Of a DNA stretch of 64,000 nt, positions 1-9,178 are shown piece by piece. The notes under the pieces are model-generated. The model searched no databases, was not told where the DNA came from, and saw only the letters and a list, made by a program, of their open reading frames with translations. The stretch comes from Oscillospiraceae bacterium (lineage in GTDB: Bacteria; Bacillota; Clostridia; UMGS1810). Location: contig SVJU01000003.1 of assembly GCA_015068825.1 (NCBI GenBank), positions 20,845 to 84,844 of the forward strand, in the 5' to 3' direction. A program made the position numbers and the translations under genes. Each line of letters opens with the position of its first letter. The first letter of the stretch is position 1.

Positions 1-1249
1 CAACAGAATATGTTGGTAAAACACTTCCAAATGATGTTGTTTTTGTTCCATTAAAAAAATCACCAAGTTTTTGACAAGGTGCAGCATACGATTTTGTATA
101 CTCATACGCCTTTTTTTCAAGCATCCTCTGAAAATTAACCCCTGCAAAAAGGTCATTTCCAAAATCAGATGAATCTACATTTACCAAAAGAGCACTGTTT
201 GCATTTTCACCATCTCTTAAATGATTACTCATTCCGTTTGTAACAATACCCTCCTCTTCACTTGTTGCAGCAACAACATATCCACCAGGACACATACAAA
301 ATGTATAACAATCATCACCAAATTTGTAATCCGCCGCTTTAAGATTTTTGTGATTTGCCATCTTGCCATATTGCGCCTTGTTTATAAATTCCTGTTTATG
401 TTCAATTCTTACACCTACCGAAAACGGTTTGGATATCATAGAAACATTTCTTTTATCAAGCATTTCAAAAGTATCTCTTGCGCTGTGACCTATTGCACAA
501 ACAACATAATCTGTTTCTATCTTTTTTCCTTTGCTTGTAATAACTGCACTTATTTTTCCATTCTTAATTTCCAAATCACAAACCTTTTCTTCAAAAAGAT
601 ATTCACCGCCATTTTTTTCAACATAATCGCGGATATTTTTTGCAACATCAATCAAAACATCAGTACCAATATGTGGTTTTGCATCAATAAGAATATCCTT
701 ACTTGCGCCAAATTTTACATACTCTGATAAAATTTTTCTGATATATAGCGAATTTGTACCTGTATTTAATTTTCCGTCAGAAAAAGTGCCTGCACCACCC
801 TCACCAAACTGAACATTTGATTCGTTATTTAAAATGCCTGTTTTGAAAAATATATCAGTATCTTTTTTTCTGTCGCAAACCTTTTTTCCGCGTTCAATAA
901 TAATTGGTTTAGCACCTGCATTTGCAAGGCACAATGCTGCAAAGCTTCCCGCAGGACCACTGCCTATTATAACTGGTCTTACATCGGTTTTCTTTTCAAT
1001 ATGCGGATAATCAAATTCTTTTGCATCAAATACCTTTGCACCTTTTATTTTATCAATATATTTTTGCTCATTTTCAACATCCAAAATAATCGATAAAACA
1101 AAGTGAACATCATCTTTTTTTCGTGCATCAACCGCTTTTTTATAAATATAGTAGTTTTTGATTTTTGCATTTGTAAGCTTTTTTAATTTTTCATAAAGTT
1201 CATCTTTTGTATAATCAAGACTTACACTTATTCCATCTATTTTTATCAT
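1..1249 (-). CDS. FAD-dependent oxidoreductase, COG2509-like (3' end beyond window)
   Basis: Translation from the ATG at 1249 gives an open frame that runs off the left edge (about 416 residues visible). After an N-terminal domain of about 90 residues comes a dinucleotide-binding stretch, PVIIGSGPAGSFAA. The motifs QFGEGGAGTFSDGKL and VVCAIGHSARDTF follow, which I associate with the large uncharacterised FAD-dependent dehydrogenases of COG2509. The start lies 2 nt after the stop of the upstream flavoprotein gene and its GAGGA ribosome site is inside that gene, so the two are probably co-translated. The substrate is unknown. The C-terminus is not visible, so integrity cannot be judged. Confidence 0.85.
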   Translation of the reverse strand, partial: MIKIDGISVSLDYTKDELYEKLKKLTNAKIKNYYIYKKAVDARKKDDVHFVLSIILDVENEQKYIDKIKGAKVFDAKEFDYPHIEKKTDVRPVIIGSGPAGSFAALCLANAGAKPIIIERGKKVCDRKKDTDIFFKTGILNNESNVQFGEGGAGTFSDGKLNTGTNSLYIRKILSEYVKFGASKDILIDAKPHIGTDVLIDVAKNIRDYVEKNGGEYLFEEKVCDLEIKNGKISAVITSKGKKIETDYVVCAIGHSARDTFEMLDKRNVSMISKPFSVGVRIEHKQEFINKAQYGKMANHKNLKAADYKFGDDCYTFCMCPGGYVVAATSEEEGIVTNGMSNHLRDGENANSALLVNVDSSDFGNDLFAGVNFQRMLEKKAYEYTKSYAAPCQKLGDFFNGTKTTSFGSVLPTYSV

Positions 1250-1251
1250 TA

Positions 1252-2415
1252 TTAATCCTCTTTAATGGCATTTATTGCCGCAATGTATCCCGAAGAGAAA
1301 GCCCACTGCAGATTAAATCCTCCACAATCGCCATCAACATCAAGCATTTCACCTGCCGCATAAAGGCCTTTAACTTTTTTTGACTCCATAGTCAAGGGGT
1401 TAAATTCTGAACATAAAATACCGCCTGCAGTAACCTGAGCATTTTCGAAACCATTTGTATCATCAATCTCAAAAGATAAGCATTTTACTTTTGATGCAAG
1501 GCTTTTTATTTCGTGATTTGTAATTTCACTGCAAGATTTTGAAAACGGCAAAACATTGCATATTTTTAAAATTTCCCTGCCTACTTTTTTGTTTAAAAAA
1601 CCTGTAAAAAGATTTTCCAGAGTAAGATTTTTAACCTTTTTCTTTTTCACAAGAAATTCTTCTACTTCTTTAAAAGACAAATCAGGTGTTAAATCAAGGT
1701 CAATTTTTTTGCCCTTTGCATCGCGCGAAAGCTGCAAAATTGGTGGGCCGGATAATCCGTAAGATGTAAATAACACCTCACCCATCTCCTGCCTTTTATC
1801 CATTTTAACAAGCGCATTAACCTTTATTCCCTCAAGTGCTTTTGTGTTTTTACATTTAAGCTGAACAATAGAAGGTTTTAGAGGGGTTAAAGTATGACCC
1901 AAATCAGTTAAAAGATTATATGCACCGCCACCCGAAAGCTTGGACGCCGCCTTTCCTCCGCAGCATACTATAACTCTGTCATATTTTTCTTCCTTATCAT
2001 CGGTTATAACGCCAATTTTATTTTTATACACTTTTAGTTTTTTTACTTCGGTATTGCATATTTCACACTCACCCTCTGCAAGACGAAGCATATCTGCAAC
2101 ACTTGATGCCTGAAGGCTGTATGGAAACACCTTATCACCTTCATACACACATTTTACACCCATCTCCTCCATAAAATCCATAAGAGAGTACTGATTAAAA
2201 GTATCAAGTGCATAGGAGGCAAAATCTCTATCGCCGTGATAACGACTTAAATTAATATCAATATTTGTTAAATTACATCGTCCGTTTCCTGTTGCAATAA
2301 GTTTTCTTGCGGCACGGGGTTGTTTTTCATATAAAGCAAGCTCATGATTTGTTCTTTTTATAATAACAGATGCTATAAGACCTGCCGCACCTGCTCCGAT
2401 TACGGCTATTTTCAT
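1252..2415 (-). CDS. NAD(P)/FAD-dependent oxidoreductase, HI0933/BaiN family
   Basis: A 387-residue flavoprotein. The N-terminus MKIAVIGAGAAGL is a Rossmann FAD-binding motif, followed by ATGNGRCNLTN, VCCGGKAASKLSGGG near the middle and a C-terminal GGFNLQWAFSSG, all typical of the HI0933-like (COG2081) aminoacetone oxidase/BaiN family. The frame is open further upstream, but the ATG at 2415 is preferred because an AAGGTGG ribosome site precedes it and the FAD motif then starts at residue 2. It is followed after 2 nt by a second flavoprotein gene. Exact substrate unknown; cytoplasmic. Confidence 0.88.
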   Translation of the reverse strand: MKIAVIGAGAAGLIASVIIKRTNHELALYEKQPRAARKLIATGNGRCNLTNIDINLSRYHGDRDFASYALDTFNQYSLMDFMEEMGVKCVYEGDKVFPYSLQASSVADMLRLAEGECEICNTEVKKLKVYKNKIGVITDDKEEKYDRVIVCCGGKAASKLSGGGAYNLLTDLGHTLTPLKPSIVQLKCKNTKALEGIKVNALVKMDKRQEMGEVLFTSYGLSGPPILQLSRDAKGKKIDLDLTPDLSFKEVEEFLVKKKKVKNLTLENLFTGFLNKKVGREILKICNVLPFSKSCSEITNHEIKSLASKVKCLSFEIDDTNGFENAQVTAGGILCSEFNPLTMESKKVKGLYAAGEMLDVDGDCGGFNLQWAFSSGYIAAINAIKED

Positions 2416-2483
2416 TTTTTCGCCACCTTGTAATTTATTAATGGTATTATACATTAAATACCCCATAATGTCAATTTTACAAA

Positions 2484-2521
2484 CAAAAAACAACAGATAT
2501 AAAAGTATCTGTTGTTTTTGT
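2484..2521 (-). terminator. Terminator of the sugar operon
   Basis: An 11-bp stem (AACAACAGATA with TATCTGTTGTT) has a 6-nt loop and a U-rich tail when read on the minus strand. It lies just after the stop of the epimerase-like gene at 2557 and before the flavoprotein pair. Confidence 0.8.
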
Positions 2522-2556
2522 TTTATCCTGTAATTTATTCTGCCAAATAATTAAGA

Positions 2557-3447
2557 TTAATCCATGTTATATTTTTTAAGCATTTCTTTTTCAAAGTTCA
2601 AAAGATATTTAGCTTCTTCGTCAATTCTTGCTTCTGTTGGATTTTCAACAAGGTTACGATATACATGAATATCTCTTCCAACTTCGCCGCCTTCCATTAC
2701 AAAAGGTTCAGATACAATTCTGCCTTTATAGTTAATATCTGAAAGAGCGCCAAATATTTCATCCCAGTCAAGATGTCCTCTGCCGGGTGCAGTTCTGTTG
2801 TTTTCGCCTGTGTGGAAGCTTGTTAGTTTATTGCCAACAAGTCTTATAGCATCACCAATGTTGTTTTCTTCAATATTCATATGGTATGTGTCAAGAAGTA
2901 CGCCAATATTTGGACTGTCAATCTCTGCAACATAATCGAGTGCTTCTTTAGCTGTGTTGATAAGACATGTTTCAAAGCGGTTAACCGCTTCTACACAGTA
3001 TGTTACACCACATTCTTCTGCAACCTTTATAATTTCTTTCATACTTTTAATACTCTGTTCCCAGTAAGGACGTTTGTCGCCAAGGAAGTTATCGGGAGTT
3101 CCCCAGCCTGCATAGCTTACACCAGATAAAAGTGTACCGCCACCAATGTGCATTTTTCTTACAATGTTCTGAAGATATTCAACTCCGCCTTTTCTGATAC
3201 CTTCATCAAGAGAAGATACATCATAAGCTCTGTCAAGACCAAGGCTGTATGTAAGCTCAATACCAACTTCGTCTGCAAGAGCTTTTAAAGATTTTATTTT
3301 TTCATCTGACATTTCAAGTAATGGCTGAGCCTGGAATTCAAGTACATCAAAGCCTATTTCTTTTGCTTTTTTTATGTACTTTGCATGGTCTGCATCCCAG
3401 TTTTTCTCCCAGAAATTCATAAATATACCAAGTTTGTTCATTTTCAT
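2557..3447 (-). CDS. Sugar isomerase/epimerase, ketose 3-epimerase (psicose/tagatose) type
   Basis: A 296-residue TIM-barrel protein of the AP-endonuclease-2-like superfamily. The four metal and catalytic positions of D-psicose/D-tagatose 3-epimerases can be matched: Glu in VEAVNRFE, Asp in LLDTYHMN, His in SFHTGENNR and Glu in VSEPF. In the family these bind Mn2+ and move the C3 proton of a ketose. It is the last gene of a minus-strand operon with a FucI-like isomerase and a GH36-like hydrolase, so it probably epimerises the ketose that the isomerase makes. No signal peptide; cytoplasmic. The exact sugar is not determinable. Confidence 0.85.
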   Translation of the reverse strand: MKMNKLGIFMNFWEKNWDADHAKYIKKAKEIGFDVLEFQAQPLLEMSDEKIKSLKALADEVGIELTYSLGLDRAYDVSSLDEGIRKGGVEYLQNIVRKMHIGGGTLLSGVSYAGWGTPDNFLGDKRPYWEQSIKSMKEIIKVAEECGVTYCVEAVNRFETCLINTAKEALDYVAEIDSPNIGVLLDTYHMNIEENNIGDAIRLVGNKLTSFHTGENNRTAPGRGHLDWDEIFGALSDINYKGRIVSEPFVMEGGEVGRDIHVYRNLVENPTEARIDEEAKYLLNFEKEMLKKYNMD

Positions 3448-3466
3448 TTCCCCCTATATAATTTAA

Positions 3467-4873
3467 TTATAGAACATCTATATTGTAGCCTAAATATTTT
3501 ACAAGTGCTTCTTTAATACAAGCTGACCATTCACCTTTTGCTATTGCTACATGGTGTTTGTAACCGTTTTCACACATATATCTGAAAATTTCTTCAAGAT
3601 TTTTGTTTTCAAAAACAACGCCTGCACCAAAGAATTCTTTATCAAACTTATCATCTGTAAGTTTACCGTCTGTTGTAAAGCCCCAGATTGCTCCGTCTTC
3701 AGTTTTGGTTGATGCAACTGTTACCTTGCCTGTTTTAACTTTGCCGTTTACAATACCAACGCCTGTACCTTCGCCATAGCTCTTTTTAAACATTAAATGC
3801 TCACTGATGGATGGTTTATCATCAAAGAATGAGGAAGGTATTGCTGAGCAGTGGAACATAATATTTTTTGTAGGACAATCACCATAGTTGTTATTTACAT
3901 CAAGAAGCATAACTGGCTCTTGTGAAGCAAGGCATAAAGCATACATCATAACAGCATTGTTTATATCAAGCTCACACGCAGCAGGAATTCCTCTTTCGTT
4001 AAGGTCGCTAAGCACTAAACAAGGAGCAATATGATACTGTGTTACAAATTCGTCCCAGCATCTTACAGCAACAGCATTTAAGCTGTATTCTTCAATAAGC
4101 TTATCAACCACAATACCAAGTTTTGAAATGTTTATAAGCTTTTCTTCAGGATAATTTCCAAACGATGCTACATTTTTATAGTATTCCATTTTAGCTGCAA
4201 GCTCTTTTTCGTCAACCTTTCCCATAAGGTCAAAAATATAAGAAAGGTCAATCGTTTCAACGGTAACACCATTGTTTTCAAGTGCAACTTCATCAGTTCT
4301 TACAGTTTTAAATGCAGTTGTTCTTGCGCCAAGAGCACCAATACTGAATTTTTTCATTCCTTTTACCACTCGGCAGATTGCAGCAAAATTTTTCAAATCT
4401 TCACTAAAAGATTCATCAAGAGGAGAAACTGCCATTTTTTTAGTAAGAGTAAATTTAATTTTACACTGACGAAGCACATGACACATTGCAAATTTACCGC
4501 AAACAGTATCTCTTCTTTGAGCAAAATCCATTTTTCCAATTTCATCAGGATATGCCTGCACAAGAATTGGAACATTTGCATTTTTTAATGCTTCTGCCGC
4601 ACCATTTTCATCCGAGAAGTTTGGCATACATAAAATTACACCATCAAATTTGCCACGGTTTTCTTCAAGGAATTTTGCATATAGCTTTCCTTCCTGACGT
4701 GTTTCAACTGCTCCGTAGCGTGTTAAAGATTCATCCATACAGATGTAATCAAATCCATTTTGAGTAACTGCTTTTTGCATTTCTTCTCTTGCCTTTGCAA
4801 TTACTTCACCCGGGAAAAATCCTCTGTTACCAAAAAACAGAGCGAAAGTGACTTTGTTCTTTTCCATTTTCAT
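3467..4873 (-). CDS. L-fucose/L-arabinose isomerase family protein
   Basis: A 468-residue protein resembling COG2407 (FucI-like) isomerases. It has an N-terminal Rossmann-like region (residues about 1-170) with VILCMPNFSDENGAAEAL. A C-terminal part carries RCWDEF, ACELDINNA, VMLLDVNNN and MFHCSAIP, containing the acidic and His residues expected for divalent metal binding. Family members interconvert aldoses and ketoses; several paralogues are uncharacterised. It sits 19 nt upstream of the epimerase-like gene and downstream of the GH36-like gene, so it likely acts on the sugar released by that hydrolase. The start has a good AAGGAGAT site. Confidence 0.8.
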   Translation of the reverse strand: MKMEKNKVTFALFFGNRGFFPGEVIAKAREEMQKAVTQNGFDYICMDESLTRYGAVETRQEGKLYAKFLEENRGKFDGVILCMPNFSDENGAAEALKNANVPILVQAYPDEIGKMDFAQRRDTVCGKFAMCHVLRQCKIKFTLTKKMAVSPLDESFSEDLKNFAAICRVVKGMKKFSIGALGARTTAFKTVRTDEVALENNGVTVETIDLSYIFDLMGKVDEKELAAKMEYYKNVASFGNYPEEKLINISKLGIVVDKLIEEYSLNAVAVRCWDEFVTQYHIAPCLVLSDLNERGIPAACELDINNAVMMYALCLASQEPVMLLDVNNNYGDCPTKNIMFHCSAIPSSFFDDKPSISEHLMFKKSYGEGTGVGIVNGKVKTGKVTVASTKTEDGAIWGFTTDGKLTDDKFDKEFFGAGVVFENKNLEEIFRYMCENGYKHHVAIAKGEWSACIKEALVKYLGYNIDVL

Positions 4874-4892
4874 ATCTCCTTTTTATATTTAA

Positions 4893-6977
4893 TTAAAATT
4901 TTATTTCAAATTTATATTTTTGTGTTGCATCAGGTGTAAATGTTAAATAAGCAATATCTCCCTCATACTTAACATTAAATTTACCGCTATCTTTAATCTT
5001 GTAGTTATCAGGAACAAAAAGAGCAACTTTGTATTCATCATTTTTTACAAGATTTGCTTCTAAATAAAGCACATTATCTTTAAAGAAAGTATCTTCTATT
5101 TCAGCTGCACCTTGTGTAATGTGTCTTGATGTAGATACAATCTGTGGAATATCGCATGCTTTTCTTATTGCTAAAACCTTTGTTTCGCACTCATCAAAGT
5201 CAAGATTTAATTTATCTTCAAAAATGCCAAGATATTTATCGTTCCAATAATCGTAAATATGATATTTACCTTTTTCAAGTTCAAGCTCGTTATCAAAATC
5301 AACTTCATATTGCTGTTTTTCTTCGGTTGTGTTAAATAAGCTTACAACATTGTAATTTTCCCATTTTTTATTTACAACAAGGTTTGTTATGAATATCTTT
5401 GTTTTATCAACTCTCGATATAGCATCCTTTGGTGTAATATCAAGAGAAGGAATTACACGTTTTAAAACATCTACCCTTTCTTTAGGAAGCTTTGTAAGGT
5501 CATCACCAAATGTTACGGGCATTCCAAGCATAGAAACAAATACTGCTCTTGAAATTGCCTGATTCAGTGTGTTGTATTCTTCACGGACAAGAACATTATC
5601 AGGGTCGTTATACATCATTACATTGTGCATAGGATAAAATTCCATTGCCCTGAAAGCACAATTATGAAGAAATTCTTCCCACTCAAATATATCAAGACCT
5701 ACCCTTGCTGCATCAAACATATCGCCTGCCCAGGTAACAACAGCGTGATTATCGCCTGCGCACGATAACATATATGTATCATCTCCTGCAAGCTCTCTTA
5801 CCTTTTTAATCATATTGCGATATGCCTCAAAGGTTGTAAGTGATTTATCATAAAGCTTTTCGTGATGCTTTTCACACATTTCCATACAAATAGGAAGAGT
5901 ATCAAATTTAATTGCATCATATCCCCACTCTTTAACCTTTGCCATAGCTTTTGGAAGGAAATCGTTAAGATATGTAGGATGAGTTATATCGTAAAAATAA
6001 ATTCCAACCCAACTTGGATTTTCGCAAAGAACAATTTCAGGATGCTCTTTTATGTAATCTGTTTCCCATGTTTCATTGGTAAAACCTATCCAAAGCGAAG
6101 GAATAAGACCAAATTCTTTTATTTTGTCCGAAACATATTTTAATCCGTTCGGATATTTTTGTTTATCAGGATTAAATGTATCAACACCGTCATCTCTTGG
6201 CCCAGGTTGCAAATACACATAATGAAGAGGCTCGGATGCCGCATAAAATCCTTTATGATACCATTCCCAGTCAACCCATAGAGTGTTTGCGCCAAAATCT
6301 TTTAAATTGTCGCTCATAAATTTTGCGTTTTCCAAAACAGTTTTTTCGCCTGCATCAAATTTTACTGCATACCATGTCATCCAGCCAACAGGAGGCATTT
6401 TGCCAAATGTATTGTTTTTATTTATTTTTCCATAAGGAACGCAAAAGTTGTGTGCATATATATCTTTTTTAAACAGGAAAGTAAATTCGCATTTTCCAAA
6501 AAGAGTGTAATTGTTTTTTTCAAAATCAAATCCGAAGTTTATATCACTTCCGTCTATTATAACAGCACTGTCTTGATTTCTGTCAAAAAGAGCATTATCA
6601 TATTTTGAAACACCATTTCCTAAAGAAGTTCTTGTAACATGAGTTCTTTTATCAAGACGCATAGGCAAAATGTTATAAGAATCGTCATATTCAAAAACAC
6701 CTTCTATATCAGCATCTGCTAATACGGTTATCCCGTTTTTATCTGCCTTAAAAGTGATTAAAAGTGTTTTTTCTTTATTATAATACGTTACCTTTTTAAC
6801 AACACCAAGATTTTCAAGAATATATGTATCCTCACATTTATCAAAACCATTTAAAATATCACTTTTAATTTTTGCTGTAAAATATTTTTTTCCATATCCA
6901 ACGCACATTATAAAACTATCTTTGTTATAGTCAAGAAAGTAATTATTATAGCTTAAATATACACTATTTGTACTCAT
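4893..6977 (-). CDS. GH36-like alpha-galactosidase-type glycoside hydrolase
   Basis: A 694-residue protein without signal peptide. A beta-rich N-terminal domain (to about residue 200) precedes a TIM barrel beginning PPVGWMTWYAVKFDAG. YDAIKFDTL near residue 357 matches the GH36/GH27 nucleophile strand (K-x-D), and AARVGLDIFEWEEF near residue 430 fits the acid/base region. A C-terminal beta domain follows. Family members retain configuration on alpha-galactosides and related sugars. It is the first gene of the sugar operon, transcribed from the palindromic promoter at 7013-7041. The cytoplasmic location implies import of oligosaccharides, but no transporter is adjacent. Alternative: a divergent GH31/GH36 clan member. 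Confidence 0.75.
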   Translation of the reverse strand: MSTNSVYLSYNNYFLDYNKDSFIMCVGYGKKYFTAKIKSDILNGFDKCEDTYILENLGVVKKVTYYNKEKTLLITFKADKNGITVLADADIEGVFEYDDSYNILPMRLDKRTHVTRTSLGNGVSKYDNALFDRNQDSAVIIDGSDINFGFDFEKNNYTLFGKCEFTFLFKKDIYAHNFCVPYGKINKNNTFGKMPPVGWMTWYAVKFDAGEKTVLENAKFMSDNLKDFGANTLWVDWEWYHKGFYAASEPLHYVYLQPGPRDDGVDTFNPDKQKYPNGLKYVSDKIKEFGLIPSLWIGFTNETWETDYIKEHPEIVLCENPSWVGIYFYDITHPTYLNDFLPKAMAKVKEWGYDAIKFDTLPICMEMCEKHHEKLYDKSLTTFEAYRNMIKKVRELAGDDTYMLSCAGDNHAVVTWAGDMFDAARVGLDIFEWEEFLHNCAFRAMEFYPMHNVMMYNDPDNVLVREEYNTLNQAISRAVFVSMLGMPVTFGDDLTKLPKERVDVLKRVIPSLDITPKDAISRVDKTKIFITNLVVNKKWENYNVVSLFNTTEEKQQYEVDFDNELELEKGKYHIYDYWNDKYLGIFEDKLNLDFDECETKVLAIRKACDIPQIVSTSRHITQGAAEIEDTFFKDNVLYLEANLVKNDEYKVALFVPDNYKIKDSGKFNVKYEGDIAYLTFTPDATQKYKFEIKF

Positions 6978-7012
6978 TATTTACGCCCCTTTTTTAAAAA
7001 CCTGCTAATAAT

Positions 7013-7052
7013 ATTATAAGTAACTGATAATTAAATATCAATTACTTATAAT
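7013..7052. promoter_or_regulatory. Symmetric bidirectional promoter and operator-like palindrome
   Basis: Arms at 7015-7029 and 7036-7050 are inverted repeats matching at 14 of 15 positions around a 6-nt spacer. On the minus strand it holds TTGATA (7036-7041), 17 nt, then TATAAT (7013-7018), directed at the sugar operon. On the plus strand it holds CTGATA (7024-7029), 17 nt, then TATAAT (7047-7052), directed at the serine hydrolase. Either one symmetric promoter element fires both ways or a repressor binds here; the sequence alone cannot separate these. Confidence 0.7.
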
Positions 7053-7109
7053 GTACCATACTGATGTTTTGTGCTTTTATATATTTGTATAAAAATTTAA
7101 TATATCTTA

Positions 7110-7139
7110 TTGACATATATCATACCAAAGTTGTAGAAT
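7110..7139 (+). promoter_or_regulatory. Promoter of the serine hydrolase gene
   Basis: TTGACA (7110-7115), an 18-nt spacer, then TAGAAT (7134-7139), 35 nt before the ATG at 7175. It would act as a second promoter beside the weaker plus-strand half of the palindrome. Confidence 0.65.
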
Positions 7140-7174
7140 ATACTTAATTACAAATCGAAAGGATTTTAAAAACT

Positions 7175-8359
7175 ATGGAATTTTCAAAATTAAAAAACCT
7201 GATGGATAAATTTGTAAGTGAATACAATACACCTGGTGTAGATGTTATTGTTTATAAAAACCACGAAATGCTTTTTAGGTATTTTACAGGTTTTAGCGAT
7301 ATTGAAAATAATAAAAAAATGAATGGCGATGAGCTTTATCTTATTTTTTCAATGACAAAAATGATAACCTGTACTTGCGCACTTCAGCTTCTTGAGCAAG
7401 GCAAATTTTTGCTTAGCGACCCTGTTTCAAAATATCTTCCCGAATTTGAAAAAATGAAAATTTCATCCGATGAACTCGACATCGAAAATGCAGCAAAAAT
7501 TACAACAGGTGCATCGGTTGGAGAAAGCATCAAAACAAGTGATGATGGTTATGCAAAAAATCAAATCACAATAAAAAATTTATTTACAATGGGTGCAGGT
7601 CTTGACTATGACTTAAGAAGCGAGAGCATAAAAAAATCACTTGCAGAAGGAAAAATTTCAACAAGAGAGCTTGTGAGCGCAATCGCACAAAAGCCTTTAG
7701 GCTTTGAACCGGGTACAAGATACCGCTACAGCCTTTGCCACGATGTTCTTGGTGCATTAATCGAAATATGGTCAGGTAAAAAACTTGGCGATTATATGAA
7801 AGAAAATCTTTTTGACCCACTTGGAATGAAAAATACATTTTTCGGTGTACCTAAGGATGAAGAAAGACTTTCTAAAATGGCAGCAAGATACACTTACGAT
7901 AAAGACAGAAAGCCACAAAGAAATGAGCTTGAATGTGTATATAATCTATCCAATGAATATCAAAGCGGCGGTGCAGGACTTACATCATCGTGCGAGGATT
8001 ATGCTTTATTTCTTGATGCACTTGCCTGTGGCGGTGTAGGCAAAACAGGCAACAAAATTTTATCATCTGCAACCATTGAGCTTATGGGTACAAACCACTT
8101 AAACGAAAAACAGTATGAAGATTTCCAAAGCTTACAGTTTGGCTACGGATACGGCCTTGGTGTGAGAACACATACTGACAAAGCAATAAGCGGTTCTTTA
8201 AGTCCTCTTGGCGAATTTGGCTGGGACGGTGCTGCAGGCGCATTTTCTATGGTTGATCCAAAAAACAACCTTTCTCTTACATATTTTCAGCATATTCACG
8301 GTTGGGATAAAAGACTGCAACGAGAAATGAAAAATGCTCTTTATGCTTGTCTTGATTAA
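7175..8359 (+). CDS. Serine hydrolase, beta-lactamase class C/EstB-like
   Basis: A 394-residue protein of the beta-lactamase/transpeptidase-like fold. FSMTKM gives the S-x-x-K active site (Ser near residue 64), YRYSLCHDV the Tyr motif, and a late HIHGW replaces the KTG/HxG motif. Members are esterases, D-aminopeptidases or penicillin-binding-like enzymes; true beta-lactamase activity is unlikely. No signal peptide, so cytoplasmic. AAAGGATT serves as ribosome site. The next gene starts about 20 nt downstream, suggesting a two-gene operon. Confidence 0.82.
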   Translation: MEFSKLKNLMDKFVSEYNTPGVDVIVYKNHEMLFRYFTGFSDIENNKKMNGDELYLIFSMTKMITCTCALQLLEQGKFLLSDPVSKYLPEFEKMKISSDELDIENAAKITTGASVGESIKTSDDGYAKNQITIKNLFTMGAGLDYDLRSESIKKSLAEGKISTRELVSAIAQKPLGFEPGTRYRYSLCHDVLGALIEIWSGKKLGDYMKENLFDPLGMKNTFFGVPKDEERLSKMAARYTYDKDRKPQRNELECVYNLSNEYQSGGAGLTSSCEDYALFLDALACGGVGKTGNKILSSATIELMGTNHLNEKQYEDFQSLQFGYGYGLGVRTHTDKAISGSLSPLGEFGWDGAAGAFSMVDPKNNLSLTYFQHIHGWDKRLQREMKNALYACLD

Positions 8360-8378
8360 ATAAAATGAGGTGTTTTTT

Positions 8379-9038
8379 ATGAACCTTATCGCTTTTAAGT
8401 ATGGAAAAACGGAAATCAATGAAAAAATGGCATTTGAAGATGGCGATAAAAACATAAAGCTTCCTATTTCGCTATTGTTTTTCTTAATAGAAACCGAAAA
8501 TAAAAAAATTTTAGTTGATGTTGGCTGTGATACAATGCCCGGTTTTTGCTTATATGAATTTGAAAACCCCATAAGTATTCTTGAAAAATACGGCATAAAA
8601 AAAGAGGAAATCACCGATATTGTTATTACTCACGCTCATCATGACCATTTTGACTGTTTAGGTTACTACCCCGATGCAAAGGTTTATATTAATGAAAACG
8701 AGTCTTTGGATGTAACAAATCGCTTTAAAAACATAAAAAACCTTTTTGCTTTCAAAAAAGATATTGAAATTTGTGATAATGTTATTGCAAAACATATTGG
8801 CGGACATTCAAAAGGCTCAAGTGTTGTTCTTATCAAAAATAACGATAAAACCTTTGTATTATGCGGTGATGAATGTTATACTATGGAAAATTTTTCAAAA
8901 GGAAAACCTACAGGAAGCAGTATCAATCTTGAAAAAAGCACGCAATTTATTAATGAATACAGAAAAGATGCATATATTCCGCTTTTGATGCATGATCCCA
9001 ATCTTGTAAAAGAAATAGGATTTAAAAAAATATTTTAA
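8379..9038 (+). CDS. Metallo-beta-lactamase-fold hydrolase (lactonase-like)
   Basis: A 219-residue MBL-fold protein with the zinc motif THAHHDHFDCLG, a later His in KHIGGHSKGS, Asp in VLCGDECYT, and a terminal LLMHDP. The layout recalls AttM/AiiA-like N-acyl homoserine lactonases and related esterases; the true substrate is unknown. The frame is open from a GTG at 8370, but the ATG at 8379 is preferred because GAGGTG sits at proper distance before it. Co-directional with the serine hydrolase and closed by a strong terminator. Confidence 0.8.
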   Translation: MNLIAFKYGKTEINEKMAFEDGDKNIKLPISLLFFLIETENKKILVDVGCDTMPGFCLYEFENPISILEKYGIKKEEITDIVITHAHHDHFDCLGYYPDAKVYINENESLDVTNRFKNIKNLFAFKKDIEICDNVIAKHIGGHSKGSSVVLIKNNDKTFVLCGDECYTMENFSKGKPTGSSINLEKSTQFINEYRKDAYIPLLMHDPNLVKEIGFKKIF

Positions 9039-9053
9039 TTGTTGTTATATCCA

Positions 9054-9083
9054 ACGGTAAGCAAGTTTGCTTACCGTTTTTTT
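9054..9083 (+). terminator. Terminator after the MBL-fold gene
   Basis: ACGGTAAGCA pairs with TGCTTACCGT around a 4-nt loop and is followed by a run of T, 15 nt after the stop codon at 9038. Confidence 0.9.
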
Positions 9084-9178
9084 ATTACCATTTATTTAAA
9101 AATTTTACCCTTTAAAGATTATAAAATTTTTGCTAAAATTATCTTATAGCATTACAACTTAAGGAGGATTAATTTATA

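Noticed and set aside
221..727. Plus-strand open frame of 168 codons
   Set aside because: It lies fully antisense to the FAD-dependent oxidoreductase, which shows clear family motifs.
7584..7838. Minus-strand open frame inside the serine hydrolase gene
   Set aside because: It is a shadow of the plus-strand gene, with no ribosome site and no family resemblance.
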